DNA of 64,000 nucleotides, from NCBI GenBank assembly GCA_034620365.1, contig JAQGEQ010000011.1:620001-684000 (forward strand), in the 5' to 3' direction. The position numbers and the translations under genes were made by a program. This document shows, in pieces, positions 15,601-30,600 of the stretch. The notes under the pieces are model-generated. The model was given only the letters and a program-made list of their open reading frames with translations, was not told where the DNA came from and made no database searches. The stretch's first letter is position 1; the number at the start of each line of letters is the position of its first letter. Source of the stretch: Pegea sp. RAD2-039 (taxonomy: Eukaryota > Chordata > Thaliacea > Salpida > Salpidae).

Positions 15601-18600
15601 CAAACAGTTGACTTCATTTATCTTTTTTTCACGCACAGTTATGATGGTAAAGTGGCAACCTCCTTTAATAATTATCATTTTATTAGCTAACTGATTTGTT
15701 TTAGTGTATTTATTGACCAGATGGTTTAAATTGCTTGTCATTTAAAAAATCTTACCTGCTCCAACATTCGGTTTAGCAAGACCAGCTTTTGCATCCACTT
15801 CATAAGCTTGCTTGCTAATAATTGGTTTCAATTCCTTTGATAGAGTCATCTCCATCGTTTCATCTGTTCCAATCATGTTTCCACGATTCTTTTCATATTC
15901 TTCTTTGTATTTTACCTAAAAGAATTTAATTAATTAATTTATTTTTGAAAAGTTTAGTTTTTGAATTTTAACAAATATTTTTAAAAGTGATTTAATGCTT
16001 TTAGTATAAAGTCTGAAGAACCATTTTCTGTTGTATTTTATCAAAATATATATTACTAATAATAAAAAAAAAAATTTTTAATGTTGGATTTAATTGAATA
16101 TCAAATCTTCTAATATTTGTTCCGTTTAATTTAATAAGCTTTTAAATTAATTGTAAAATCTTAGTAATGCACAATAAAGTGATAGACTTTTTAAATATTA
16201 AACTTTGTTGCAAAATGTTTCGCTTATTTTTCCGAAAAACTTAAGTAGTTTTTGTAAACTTTTTATGTTTACCGAACTTAACGGACAATAAAGTATGAAA
16301 ATAAATATTAATACTTTATTGAATCATTAAGTATTTATTTGAACTTATTTGAACTTTTACATCAGAGGTTTGATCATCATGGTCTTTTAAATGAGCATAA
16401 GTAGGTGTTGATGTCACATCAAAACGATTTTTCATCTTGTTTTTCTCATGATCAGCAACATATTCATGCTGTAATTTATAAAAACATCCATAAATACCAA
16501 CAAAGATTATTTCAAAAAAAGTTTAAATGAAAATAGTCAGAATGAAGAAAACACTCTTTAATATCAACCAACTCAATTATATCAAACCTTTAATTTTTGT
16601 AAATCAGTGATAGTATCATATTGATCTGTCAAAGTAAATGGGAAGCAAACCATTGCTTTAGAGTCTTCATAATCTTCCTTGTAAACTATCTGCTCAAAAT
16701 TTGTTTTATAAGAAATAATATCGTATCAAGAAACTTCCTAAGCTTACATCACTGATTAAATCATTTGCTTTTTGACCACGAACAACATCTGGATGAACTC
16801 TCGAGTCCATAGTTTGATATCCTCGATAATTAGCAACAGTTTCAGCTTTTTGTTTTTTGTACAAATTCTTAAAAGTAAAAGATTCATTTTAAGTGAAATT
16901 TTTTTCTTCATTTTGGAATCGAAACTTACATCACTAGCGTTCTTAGCTGATTCAGTTGCTCTGATAAACTCCGGAGCATCAGGCGGATAAATGTTTTTCT
17001 TCATGATCTCTTTTGCATCTCTCTGATAATTTGGCTGCAAAAAAATCATCAGTTGAAAAACAAACATTCAAGAAAAAGTAAACAAAATATCAAATGAATC
17101 AAACCTTGTTAGTTTCATCAGCAATCTTCTTCAAGCGATCATGCTCAGGGAATGCAATTGATGGATCAGTTGGAGGTTTACCCAAGATATTATCTTTGAA
17201 GTCGGATTTGTAACCGATTTCAGAAGCTTGTTTCGTCATTTCAACCGCGTGTGAGATTTGTTGTCCATCTTCAGGAAAATGTTTCAAGTTACATTTGTAT
17301 TTAACAAGTTACATTCGTGAGATATATTTCTACTTGTTTTTAATACTTTTAATAATTAGCTTTTCACAACGTAATTGGTGAATTTTGTAAAACAGTTTAA
17401 CCTAAAGTTTTTTCTAAAAATTTTTAGAAAACATTGTAAAGAGAAGTTGGCTGATTCTAATTTCATTAAAAAAATTATATCTTCTTCTAATATTAACAAT
17501 TAATGTCAACAAGTATTCACCTGCTCCAACATTTGGTTTAGCAAGACCAGCTTTTGCATTCACTTCATAAGCTTGCTTGCTAATGATTGGTTTCAATTCC
17601 TTTGATAGAGTCATCTCCATCGTTTCATCTGTTCCAATCATACTACCGCGATTCTTTTGATATTCCTCTTTGTATTTCACCTACGTACAATTGATTATAT
17701 TAAAAAACTGCTCGATTGGCTAAATCTGATTGTTCAATAAAAATATGCTAATCTAATAAAAAAAATGTAGAAGTAGAATAAATTTAGTAGATTTTCAAGT
17801 TTTAATAAAAAATTCGAATAATTTTCATTAAAAATAACTTTACATGATTATAGTTTTTTTTATTTAAAAAAAAGATAAAAGAACTTTTACATCAGATGTT
17901 TGGTCATCATGGTCTTTTAAATGAGCATAAGTAGGTGTTGATGTCACATCAAAACGATTTTTCATCTTGTTCTTCTCATGATCAGCAACATATTCATGCT
18001 GTAATTTATAAAAACATCCATAAATACCAACAAAGATTGTTTCAAAAAATTGTAAATGAAAATAGTCAGAATGAAAAAAACACTGTTTAATATCAACCAA
18101 CTCAATTATATCAAACCTTTAATTTTTGTAAATCAGTGATAGTATCATATTGATCTGTCAAAGTAAATGGGAAGCAAATCATTGCTTTAGAGTCTTCATA
18201 ATCTTCCTTGTAAACTATCTGCTCAAAATTCGTTTTATAAGAAATAATATCGTATCAAGAAACTTCCTAAGCTTACATCACTGATTAAATCATTTGCTTT
18301 TTGACCACGAACAACATCTGGATGAACTCTCGAATCCATAGTTTGATATCCTCGGTAATTAGCAACAGTTTCAGCTTTTTGTTTTTTGTACAAATTCTTA
18401 AAAATAAAAGATTCATTTTAATTGAAATTTTTTTTGATTTTGCGAATTGAAACTTACATCACTAGCGTTCTTAGCTGATTCAGTTGCTCTGATAAACTCT
18501 GGAGCATCAGGCGGATAAATGTTTTTCTTCATGATCTCTTTTGCATCTCTCTGATAATTTGGCTGCAAAAAAAATCATCAGTTGAAAAATAAACATTCAA

Positions 18601-21600
18601 GAAAAAGTAAACAAAATATCAAATGAATCAAACCTTGCTAGTTTCATCAGCAATCTTCTTCAGTCGATCATGCTCAGGGAATGCAATTGATGGATCAGTT
18701 GGAGGTTTACCCAAGACATTATCTTTGAAGTCGGATTTGTAACCGATTTCAGAAGCTTGTTTCGTCATTTCAATCGCGTGTGAGATTTGTTGTCCATCTT
18801 CAGGAAAATGTTTCAAGTTACATTTGTATTTAACAAGTTACATTCGTGAGATATATTTCTACTTGTTTTTAATACTTTTAATAATTAGTTTTTCACAACG
18901 TAATTGGTGAATTTTGTAAAACAGTTTAACCTAAAGTTTTTGTGGAAATACTTTTAGAAAACATTTTAAAGAGAAGTTGGCTTATGCTAATTTCATTAAA
19001 AAAATTATATCTGCTTCTAATATTAACAATTAATGTCAACAAGTATTCACCTGCTCCAACATTTGGTTTAGCAAGACCAGCTTTTGCGTTCACTTCATAA
19101 GCTTGCTTGCTAATGATTGGTTTCAATTCCTTTGATAGAGTCATCTCCATCGTTTCATCTGTTCCAATCATACTACCGCGATTCTTTTCATATTCCTCTT
19201 TGTATTTCACCTACATACAAGTAATTATATTAAAAAACTGCTCGATTGGCTAAATCTGATTGTTCAATAAAAATATGCTAATCTAATAAAACAAATTGTA
19301 GAAATAGATTTAGCTTATCAGATTTTTTCGTTTTAATAAAAAATTCTAATTATTTTTTTGAAAAAAACTTCACATGTTTATAGGTTTTTTGTTTAAAAAA
19401 AGGTAGAAGAACTTTTACATCAGATGTTTGATCATCATGGTCTTTTAAATGAGCATAAGTAGGTGTTGATGTCACATCAAAACGATTTTTCATCTTGTTC
19501 TTCTCATGATCAGCAACATATTCATGCTGTAATTTATAAAAACATCCATAAATACCAACAAAGATTATTTCAAAAAATTGTAAATAACATAGTCAGAATG
19601 AAGAAAATACTGTTTAATATCAACCAACTCAATTATATCAAACCTTTAATTTTTGTAAATCAGTGATAGTATCATATTGATCTGTCAAAGTAAATGGGAA
19701 GCAAACCATTGCTTTAGAGTCTTCATAATCTTCCTTGTAAACTATCTGCTCAAAATTTGTTTTATAAGAAATAATATCGTATCAAGAAACTTCCTAAGCT
19801 TACATCACTGATTAAATCATTTGCTTTTTGACCACGAACAACATCTGGATGAACTCTCGAATCCATAGTTTGATATCCTCGATAATTAGCAACAGTTTCA
19901 GCTTTTTGTTTTTTGTACAAATTCTTAAAAATAAAAGATTCATTTTAATTGAAATTTTTTTTGATTTTGCGAATCGAAACTTACATCACTAGCGTTCTTA
20001 GCTGATTCAGTTGCTCTTATAAACTCCGGAGCATCAGGCGGATAAATGTTTTTCTTCATGATCTCTTTTGCATCTCTCTGATAATTTGGCTGCAAAAAAA
20101 ATCATCATTTGAAAAATAAACTTTCAAGAAAAAGTAAACAATACATCAAATGAATCAAACCTTGTTAGTTTCATCAGCAATCTTCTTCAAGCGATCATGC
20201 TCAGGGAATGCAATTGATGGATCAGTTGGAGGTTTACCCAATACATTATCTTTGAAGTCGGATTTGTAACCGATTTCAGAAGCTTGTTTCGTCATTTCAA
20301 CCGCGTGTGAGATTTGTTGTCCATCTTCAGGAAAAAGTTTCAAGTTACATTTGTATTTAACAAGTTACATTCGTGAGATATATTTCTACTTGTTTTTAAT
20401 ACTTTTAATAATTAACTTTTCACAACGTAATTGGTGAATTTTGTAAAACAGTTTAACCTACAGTTTTTTCTAAAAAGTTTTAGAAAACATTGTAAAGAGC
20501 AGTTGGCTTATGCTAATTCGTTGAAAAAATTATATCTTCTTCTAATATTAACAATTAATGTCAACAAGTATTCACCTGGTCCTACATTTGGTTTAGCAAG
20601 ACCAGCTTTTGCATCCACTTCATAAGCTTGCTTGCTAATGATTGGTTTCAATTCCTTTGATAAAGTCATCTCCATCGTCTCATCTATTCCAATCATACTA
20701 CCTCGATTCTTTTCATATTCTTCTTTGTATTTTACCTGTCAATACACAGTTAGAAGTTAATTTAAGTAGAAAACATTAACATTAGATAATTTTGTAAAAA
20801 CTATTTTAAATAAAATAAATTTTAGTTAACTTATATTTTACGTTACAAGTTAAGCTTGTAAAATATAGTCATTGAATAATTGATATATTGTTATCAGCTG
20901 ATTATTTAAATATGAATCAAAATGATTTAAATATATTTAAAATCTTTAATTACAAATAAATTCTTTTTTGCATTATTTATTTAAACGTCTTACATTTGAT
21001 GTTTCATCACTGTGTTGTTTTTGATGGGTATAAGTAGGTGTTTCTGTCACGTAATATCGATTTTTAGCTTTTGATTTTTCATGATCAAAATGATAATTAT
21101 TCTGAAAAAAAATGAAATTATTGTTATTTAAATGTGGATCTGTTTATTTATATAAAGTATTAAAAATTTGTACAAGCTGTCATAACTTTACTTGTCTAAA
21201 AATGTTTAATTTTCATATAAAAATAGTTTTTCCAAATATTATTTAGGTGTAATAAGTTTTATTTTGTAAGATATTCCGCTGATATTGTTATAATCACGAT
21301 GAACTAATGTTTTAAAAACTGTTTTAATTGCTTATAAACATGAAATATTCATTTTTTACTGTTATAGAGGACCAAGATCAATATAAAAGCAATTGTGTAA
21401 AGTTAAGCACTTTTGTTAACTGTGGTAACTAAAGTATTTCATAATGTTTTTATACCTCTAATCTTTTAAGATCAAACTTAGTTTCATACTCAGGAGTTAT
21501 AGTATAAGGGTAGTAGATAATACTCTTTTCATCTTCATAATCTTCTCTATAAGCTTTCTGTGGGTACAAATATTTTCATTGAGCAAACAACCTTACACAT

Positions 21601-24600
21601 ATCTCATTAAAACAAAATATTAACTGGTCACTTACATCACTAATCAGTTGACTAGCCTTCTGGCCACGTACAACATCAGGATGTGTTCTTGAGTCCATTG
21701 TTTGATAACCTCGATGTTGAGCTACAGTCTCAGCTTTTTGTTTAGTATATTCTCTCTGCAAAGGATCGTAGACCTCATAATAAGTTTTAAAAGTAAATAC
21801 GTTAAAAAGTGATACGAACATCGCTGGCGTTTCTTGCTGCTTCTTTTGCGCGGGTAAACTCTGGAGCATCAATTGGATAAACGTTTGTCTTCATCTCATC
21901 TTTAGCTTCCCTTTCGTACTTAGCCTTTTAAATGAAATTATTAAGAATTAACAAAGTGCTTTCTGGAGTTGGCACAATTTTATCAAATTAAGAAAAAAAA
22001 ATATAATCAAACCTTTCTAGTTTCATCAGCAATCTTCTTCAAGCGACTATGCTCAGGGAATGCAATTGATGGATCAGTTGGAGGTTTACCTAAAACCTTA
22101 TCCTTAAAATCAGCTTTGTAACCGATTTCAGAAGATTGTTTTGTCATTTCAACCGCGTGTGAGATTTGTTGACCATCTGTTGAAGTTGAAAAGAAAAATA
22201 ACTTGATTCACTTCATCAGAAGTTTGTAAAAAATACTACTTTTGTTCATTGAGTTTTAAAGTTTTTATCAGCTTTTATTCAACTATCTGTTTTCACCTGG
22301 ACCAATATTTGCTTGCGCCATATTCACTTTTGCCGCTTCTTTATATGCTTGCTTACTTATAAAAGGCTTAAGATCTTTTGATATTATCATTTCAGGAGTT
22401 ATATCTGTTCCCACCATTTGGCCTTTAGTATTCTCAAATTGCTTGTGATAATTAGCCTTTAAGAAATAGTTTGAGATGATAAGGCAAAAAAAGTCTTTAA
22501 ATTAGTTGACCTTATTGTTTAAGCTACTCACTACATTAAACAGCTTTTGAACTATTGCTTACAAGAATAAAGAATTTTTAATTAGTGATTATTAAAGTAT
22601 TCAGTATTATAGTAGAAAAATATTAAAACAAACTAACATTTGAAGTTAGATTGTTTAAATCTTTACAATGATTGTAGTTTTGTGTTGCTGTCACATTGAA
22701 CTTATTTTTCTGCTTTTCTTTATTTGATTCAATTTTGTAGTCACGCTAAATAAAAGGTAATAAGATTCAATTAAAAATGTAAAATTATAAAACAGCCTTA
22801 TGACTGGTTTTAAAAGCTATAACCACGGTGTTCAATATTTCTGTCTGAATGTTTAGAACCAAGAAAAATCTTTATAATATCAAATACAAAGTGAAAAAAC
22901 AAAAAAATAATTTATAAATATTAAAGTACTAAATAAAAAGTTCCTTTGCGTTAAATAAACAGTATTATTATAAAAGATTTTATATAAATTAAAAGTTGAT
23001 CTAAATGTTTATCAAATGTATTTGTTACTTACATCTAATTGTCTTGTGACTGCTTTACTATCATACTCAGGAGTAATAGTATAAGGGTAGTAGATAATAC
23101 TCTTTTCATCTTCATAATCTTCTCTATAAGCTTTCTGTAGGTACAAATAACTTCATTGAGCAAACAACCTTACATATACCTCATTAAAACAAAATATTAA
23201 CTGGTCACTTACATCACTAATCAGTTGACTAGCCTTCTGGCCACGTACAACATCAGGATGTGTTCTTGAGTCCATTGTTTGGTAACCTCGATGCTGAGCT
23301 ACAGTCTCAGCTTTTTGTTTAGTATATTCTCTCTGCAAGGAACAATTAAACTAAAAAAAATTGAAATTGATACAAAATATAAAAATAAAATTTATGAAAA
23401 ACATTCGAGTAAAAGCTTTTTAGAAGAGGTTTAACATACGTTGCTTGCATTGATTGCTGCTTCTTTGGCACGATTAAACTCTGGAGTATCTATAGGAAGA
23501 AGATTTGTCTGAAGAGCAGATTTTGCATCCTTTTCGTAAATCGGCTAAAAGTTATTTTAAAATTTGGTTAGAAACTATTCAGTGTTTACTTGCTATTTGC
23601 ATCAATTTTTATTCAGCTTATTATTTTACCTTGCTTGTAATCTTGGCATGCTTCTTCAAACGATCTTGTTCTGGATAAGCGATTGAAGGATTAGCTGGTG
23701 CCTTACCCAACACCTCCTTCTTGAAATCATTTGTGTAAACATTTGGTGAAGCTTGTTTAGTCATATCAACAGCATGTGAGATTTCCTGACCATCTGGAAA
23801 AATAGTTTTGAAATTTGTACAAGTATTTTAAGAAGTTTGTTGAAATATGTTTTGAAAAATTTTAAATTATGTTTTCTAGTGAATTAAAAACAGCTTATCA
23901 CCTGCTCCAACATTTGTTTTAGGAAGATCTTTCTTAGCCTTTTCTTCATAAGCTTGTTTGCTAGTGATTGGTTTGAGCTCCTTAGAACGGATCATCTCAG
24001 GAGTTTCATCAGTACCAAGCATCTTGCCACGATTCTTCTCATAATCAGCTTTGTAGTTGACCTAGATTTTAAATATTTGTTGCAATCAATGTTATATAAA
24101 TCTTTTGATAAATTTATAAATATGATTACTATATGCAAAAAGCATAAACTTAAAAAATACTTAATATAACATAAAAATTAAAGAGTTTCACTAACTTCGG
24201 ATGTTTGATTACTATGCTCTTTTTGATGAAAGTAGTCGCTCGTAGAAGTAACATCAAACTTATTTTTATCTTTAGATTTTTCGTGATCCACTTTATAATT
24301 ATTCTGTTTTGCAAAATTAATTAAACGTTTATCACTAACACTTTCAAAACTGAAAGCTTGAAAATCACTAGAAAATTTTTTATTTCGAGTTAGTTTCCTA
24401 TATCAATCTTTTATAATAAATATATTATGTTAAGAGCAATATATTAAGAAGCATCCTATATGCAACTTACATTGGCTCTTTGCAAATCTGATTTTACATC
24501 ATATTCTGGTGTGATTGTATAGGGATAATAAACCAGATCTTTTGAAGATTCGTAATCTTCTTTATAAAGTTTCTAAAAAACAAAAATAAATTCCAAAGTT

Positions 24601-27600
24601 GTTAAATCGTTCAGCTGATGCGTCTAAAAAAAAATTAGTCGAAAAAAAATAAAATTTTTAACATATAATCTAAAAATAGTCAGAGTCACAATAAACAAAC
24701 TTGATTTTAGAACAAAAGCAATCTAAGCAGACGAAGATATTTTTGCTAAACAAAAAAATTAAAAACTCACGTCACTGTTAAGTGCTTTTGCTTTTTCAGC
24801 TTTTGTGACTTCTGGATGTAACTTGGCTTCCATCGTCTGGTATCCGCGATAGTTTGCTGTTGTTTCATCTTTCTGTTTGGTGTATTCACGCTAAGAACAA
24901 AAACAATAGATTTATACTTATGACAATAGCAAAGCCATCTTACGTTGCTTGTATTGATTGCTGCTTCTTTGGCACGATTAAACTCTGGAGTGTCTGAAGG
25001 AAGTAGATTTGTCTGAAGAGCAGATTTTGCATCCTTTTCATATGCAGGCTACACAAGGACATCAAAATAAAATGAATTAGTTTCTGTTCATATCTAAAGT
25101 GTTCAGCTTATTATTTTACCTTGCTTGTAATCTTGGCATGCTTTTTCAAACGATCTTGTTCTGGATAAGCGATTGAAGGATTAGCTGGTGCTTTACCCAA
25201 CACCTCCTTCTTGAAATCATTTGTGTAAACATTTGGTGAAGCTTGTTTAGTCATATCAACAGCATGTGAGATTTCCTGACCATCTATGAATAAGTGTTTT
25301 TGTGTTATTAAAGTATTTCTTTAAATTTGTAAAAATAAGATTTATAAAATCAGCGAAACGTTTATCAAATAAACTACAAACAAATATCCTCACCTGCTCC
25401 AACATTTGTTTTGGGAAGATCTTTCTTAGCTTTTTCTTCATAAGCTTGTTTGCTAGTGATTGGTTTGAGCTCCTTAGAACGGATCATCTCAGGAGTTTCA
25501 TCAGTGCCAAGCATCTTGCCACGATTCTTCTCATAGTCAGCTTTGTAGTTGACCTAAAAATAGTTTACCGAAAACGTTTATAAGGTGTTGAAAGTCATCA
25601 ATAATTAGTTACATCTGATGTCTTTCCTTCATGCTCCTTTTGATGAGAGTAAACTGGAGTATGAGTGACATCAAATCTGTTCTTATCTTTGGTTTTATCA
25701 TGTTCCTGAGTGTATTGATTCTAGGTGCAAATTTGATTGTAAATATCAAATAAATATTTTATTCCATTTGCATCTATTTGTCTACTTACTTCAACTCTTT
25801 GAAGATCAGATTTTCCTTCATACTCCTGAGTAAGAGTGTAAGGAAAGTACATGATGTCTTTTTCGTCTTCCCAATCTTGTTTGTAAGTTTTCTAGAAAAT
25901 AAAATCAGGTTAATATTTTCACGCCCTATGTATTTACAACAATATGTTTTATGTCACTATATTTTTGTTGAAAAGTAAAACAAAGTTGTGATCTTATATG
26001 AAAAATTCATTGTTTGTATTTCAGTCGATCAACTTAAATGTAGACAAATAATTTAACAAACTAGACTTTTTAAAAATTATTAATCTTCAAATGTTCTTAG
26101 TATTGTTTGCTACAGCAGAAAAGATTTTACAAGAAATAAAATGTCCTAAAGTTATTACTAATTCGTTATTTATCTACTGCAACATGTAAGTTTATTTTCA
26201 ACAAATTGAATTCATCTTAGTTCAACAGAGTGAGCAGTAATTTGACTTAAAAATTACAAAATATATTTTACAAAGTAACTTGAAAACACCATTAATCTCG
26301 CTGTATTACTTACTATAAAGACAACTATTTATTACAACATTAAAAGGATTAAAACAAGAAAATCATGAAGCAATAAAAATGATTTTCAATTAAAAACAGC
26401 AATCATCATCATAAAAACATGTTGAGTTTATTTATAGAATAAAAATTAACAAACAGGTATAAAAACAACCTTTAATAATAAATAATATAAACAAACCACA
26501 ATTTAAATAACTCACGTCACTATTAAGTGCTTTTGCTTTTTCAGCTTTTGTAACTTCCGGATGTAACTTGGCTTCCATCGTCTGGTATCCGCGATAGTTT
26601 GCTGTTGTTTCATCTTTCTGTTTGGTGTATTCACGCTAAGAACAAAGAAATAGATTTATACTTATGACAATAGCAAAACCATCTTACGTTGCTTGTATTG
26701 ATTGCTGCTTCTTTGGCACGATTAAACTCTGGAGTGTCTGAAGGAAGTAGATTTGTCTGAAGAGCAGATTTTGCATCCTTTTCATATGCAGGCTACACAA
26801 GCAAATCAAAATAAAATTAATTAGTTTCTGTTTCTATCTAAAGTATTCAGCTTATTATTTTACCTTGCTTGTGATCTTGGCATGCTTTTTCAAACGATCT
26901 TGTTCTGGATATGCGATTGAAGGATTAGCTGGTGCCTTACCCAACACCTCCTTCTTGAAATCATTTGTGTAAACATTTGGTGAAGCTTGTTTAGTCATAT
27001 CAACAGCATGTGAGATTTCCTGACCATCTAGGAATAAGTGTTTTTGTGTTATTAAAGTATTTCTTTAAATTTTCAAAAGCAAGATTTATAAAATCAGCGA
27101 AACGTTTATCAAATAAAATACAAACAAATGTCCTCACCTGCTCCAACATTTGTTTTAGGAAGATCTTTCTTGGCTTTTTCTTCATAAGCTTGTTTGCTAG
27201 TGATTGGTTTGAGCTCCTTAGAACGGATCATCTCAGGAGTTTCATCAGTGCCAAGCATCTTGCCACGATTCTTCTCATAGTCAGCTTTGTAGTTGACCTA
27301 AAAATAGTTTACAGAAAACGTTTATCAGGTGTTGAAAGTCATCAATAATTAGTTACATCTGATGTCTTTCCTTCATGCTCTTTTTGATGAGAGTAAACTG
27401 GAGTATGAGTGACATCAAATCTGTTCTTATCTTTGGTATTATCATGTTCCTGAGTGTATTGATTCTAGGTGCAAATTTGATTGTAAATATCAAATAAATA
27501 TCTTATTCCATTTGCATCTATCTGTCTACTTACTTCAACTCTTTGAAGATCAGATTTTCCTTCATACTCCTGAGTAAGAGTGTAAGGAAAGTACATGATG

Positions 27601-30600
27601 TCTTTTTCGTCTTCCCAATCTTGTTTGTAAGTTTTCTGAAAAATAAAAAAAATTATGAAACTAATCATGGTTTGATAATTCTTGTTTTTTTAATCCTGCA
27701 ACTTTTATAAATTTAAAATGTCTTAGAATTGTTGGATACCTAGGTCGCTATTGGGTATGTTTTTCTTTTAATTAAAAAATGGTTTCGCTTGTTTATTTGA
27801 TAATATTTTTTTAGTTGCCGAAGTTTCTAAATTAATTTTTCTTTATAATTTTATTGATTACGATTTAGAGTTTTAAAACTCGTCAATACATTAATATCCA
27901 CAACCATATTTTAGTTTTTCTCATCACATTATTGTAAATTTACTAAAGATTTCTATTGATATTAAGCTTAATATAACAAGAAAGATTTATATATGATTTA
28001 TAATTTGTAATGAGCAATAAGAAGCTGTAATTACAGGCTGTGTATATTCAATCATGTTGACTTACATTTACACCTAGTGGTTTTAAAGTGAACTATTTTA
28101 TTGTATAGTTTCTTTTAAATATATTCCGAGTATTTTTTACAAAGAATGAGAAAGCAAAGCTTCTAAAATTTTTGAAACAATTTTGTCAAAACAGTTTGTA
28201 AAAATTATCGATTTTTAATCAATCTCTCAAAATAGAATACAAAAGAAACAAAAATAAACTCTTCTGCATACATTAAAACATAAGACTAGTTGTGTTGTAA
28301 AAATTAGACATATAAGATTGATGCAATTTGCCCAGAAATGTTAATCAAATTTCAGCAGAGTAACATCATAATTTTAAGCTCAACAAAAGTACTCAGTACG
28401 TATCTCCTAAGGTTAAGTTTCTAAAAGAATAGAATGAAATGGTGTATACTCACATCACTATTAAGTGCTTTTGCTTTTTCAGCTTTTGTAACTTCCGGAT
28501 GTAACTTGGCTTCCATCGTCTGGTATCCGCGATAGTTTGCTGTTGTTTCATCTTTCTGTTTGGTGTATTCACGCTAAGAACAAAAACAATAGATTTATAC
28601 TTATGACAATAGCAAAGCCATCTTACGTTGCTTGTATTGATTGCTGCTTCTTTGGCACGATTAAACTCTGGAGTGTCTGAAGGAAGTAGATTTGTCTGAA
28701 GATCAGATTTTGCATCCTTTTCATATGCAGGCTACACAAGCAAATCAAAATAAAATTAATTAGTTTCTGTTTCTATCTAAAGTATTCAGCTGGTTATTTT
28801 ACCTTGCTTGTAATCTTGGCATGCTTTTTCAAACGATCTTGTTCTGGATAAGCGATTGAAGGATTAGCTGGTGCCTTACCCAACACATCTTTCTTGAAAT
28901 CATTTGTGTAAACATTTGGTGAAGCTTGTTTAGTCATATCAACAGCATGTGAGATTTCCTGACCATCTAGGAATAAATGTTTTTGTGTTACTAAAGTATA
29001 TTTTTTAATTTGTAAAAGTAAGATTTATAAGATCAACAAAACGTTTATCAAATAAAGTACAAACAAATGTCCTCACCTGCTCCAACATTTGTTTTGGGAA
29101 GATCTTTCTTGGCCTTTTCTTCATAAGCTTGTTTACTAGTGATTGGTTTTAGCTCCCTAGAACGGATCATCTCAGGAGTTTCATCAGTGCCAAGCATCTT
29201 GCCACGATTTTTCTCATAATCAGCTTTGTAGTTGACCTAAAAATAGTTTACCGAAAACGTTTATAAGGTGTTGAAAGTCATCAATAATTAGTTACATCTG
29301 ATGTCTTTCCTTCATGCTCCTTTTGATGAGAGTAAACTGGAGTATGAGTGACATCAAATCTGTTCTTATCTTTGGTTTTATCATGTTCCTGAGTGTATTG
29401 ATTCTAGGTGCAAATTTAATTGTAAATATCAAATAAACATTTTATTCCTTTTGCATCTATCTGTCTACTTACTTCAACTCTTTGAAGATCAGATTTTCCT
29501 TCATACTCCTGAGTAAGAGTGTAAGGAAAGTACATGATGTCTTTTTCATCTTCCCAATCTTGTTTGTAAGTTTTCTGAAAATTTAGAAAAAGAATTGTTT
29601 AAGTTAAACATGGCTAGATAATTCTTTGTTTTTTAATCTTTTAACTTTTATAAAAATAAAATATCTTATAATTGTTTTCTACTTTCTATCCTTTAATTAA
29701 AACATGGTTTTGATTATTCATTTGTTTAATTGTTTTAGTCGCAGAAATATTTTAATTAATTTTTATTCCTTTTAGTGATAATGATTTAGATTTTTAAAAC
29801 TTGTGAAGACATAAGGATCTACATCTATTTTTTAAATGTTTTCTTCACATTATTTTAACTTTAAATAAACATTTTTATTGATATGAAGCTTAATCTACCA
29901 AGAAAGATTTATATATGATTTATAATTTGTAATGAACAACTAAAAGCTGTAATTACAGACTGTGTATATACAACTATTTTATCTTATAATTATTTTTGTA
30001 TTATATTTTGAGTTTTTCTTATACAGCATTAAACAACACAGCTTCTAAATTTTTAAAAACACTTTCTTTCTAAACAGTTCGTAAAAGTATATCAATTTTT
30101 AATCAATCTCTCCAAATATTAAACATAAAAATCAAAAATTAACTCTACTGCATACACCGAAACATAAGATTAATTAAATCGTCAAAATTAGACATATAAG
30201 ATTGATGCAATTTGCCCAAAAATGTTACTCAAATCTCAGCAGAATAATATCATAGTTTTAAGCTCAATAAAAGTACTCAGTACGTATCTCCTAAGGTTAA
30301 GTTTCTAAAAGAATAGAATGATATGGTGTATACTTACATCACTATTGAGTGCTTTTGCTTTTTCAGCCTTAGTAACTTCCGGATGTAACTTGGCTTCCAT
30401 CGTCTGGTATCCGCGATAGTTTGCTGTTGTTTCATCTTTCTGTTTGGTGTATTCACGCTAAGAACAAAGAAATAGATTTATACTTATGACAATAGCAAAG
30501 CCATCTTACGTTGCTTGTATTGATTGCTGCTTCTTTGGCACGATTAAACTCTGGAGTGTCCGAAGGAAGTAGATTTGTCTGAAGAGCAGATTTTGCATCC

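Noticed and set aside
14626-19666. Two identical 67-codon plus-strand frames (14626 and 19463)
   Set aside because: Not genes: they span exon b, an intron and part of exon a in antisense. Their identity is explained by the 4,837-bp block duplication.
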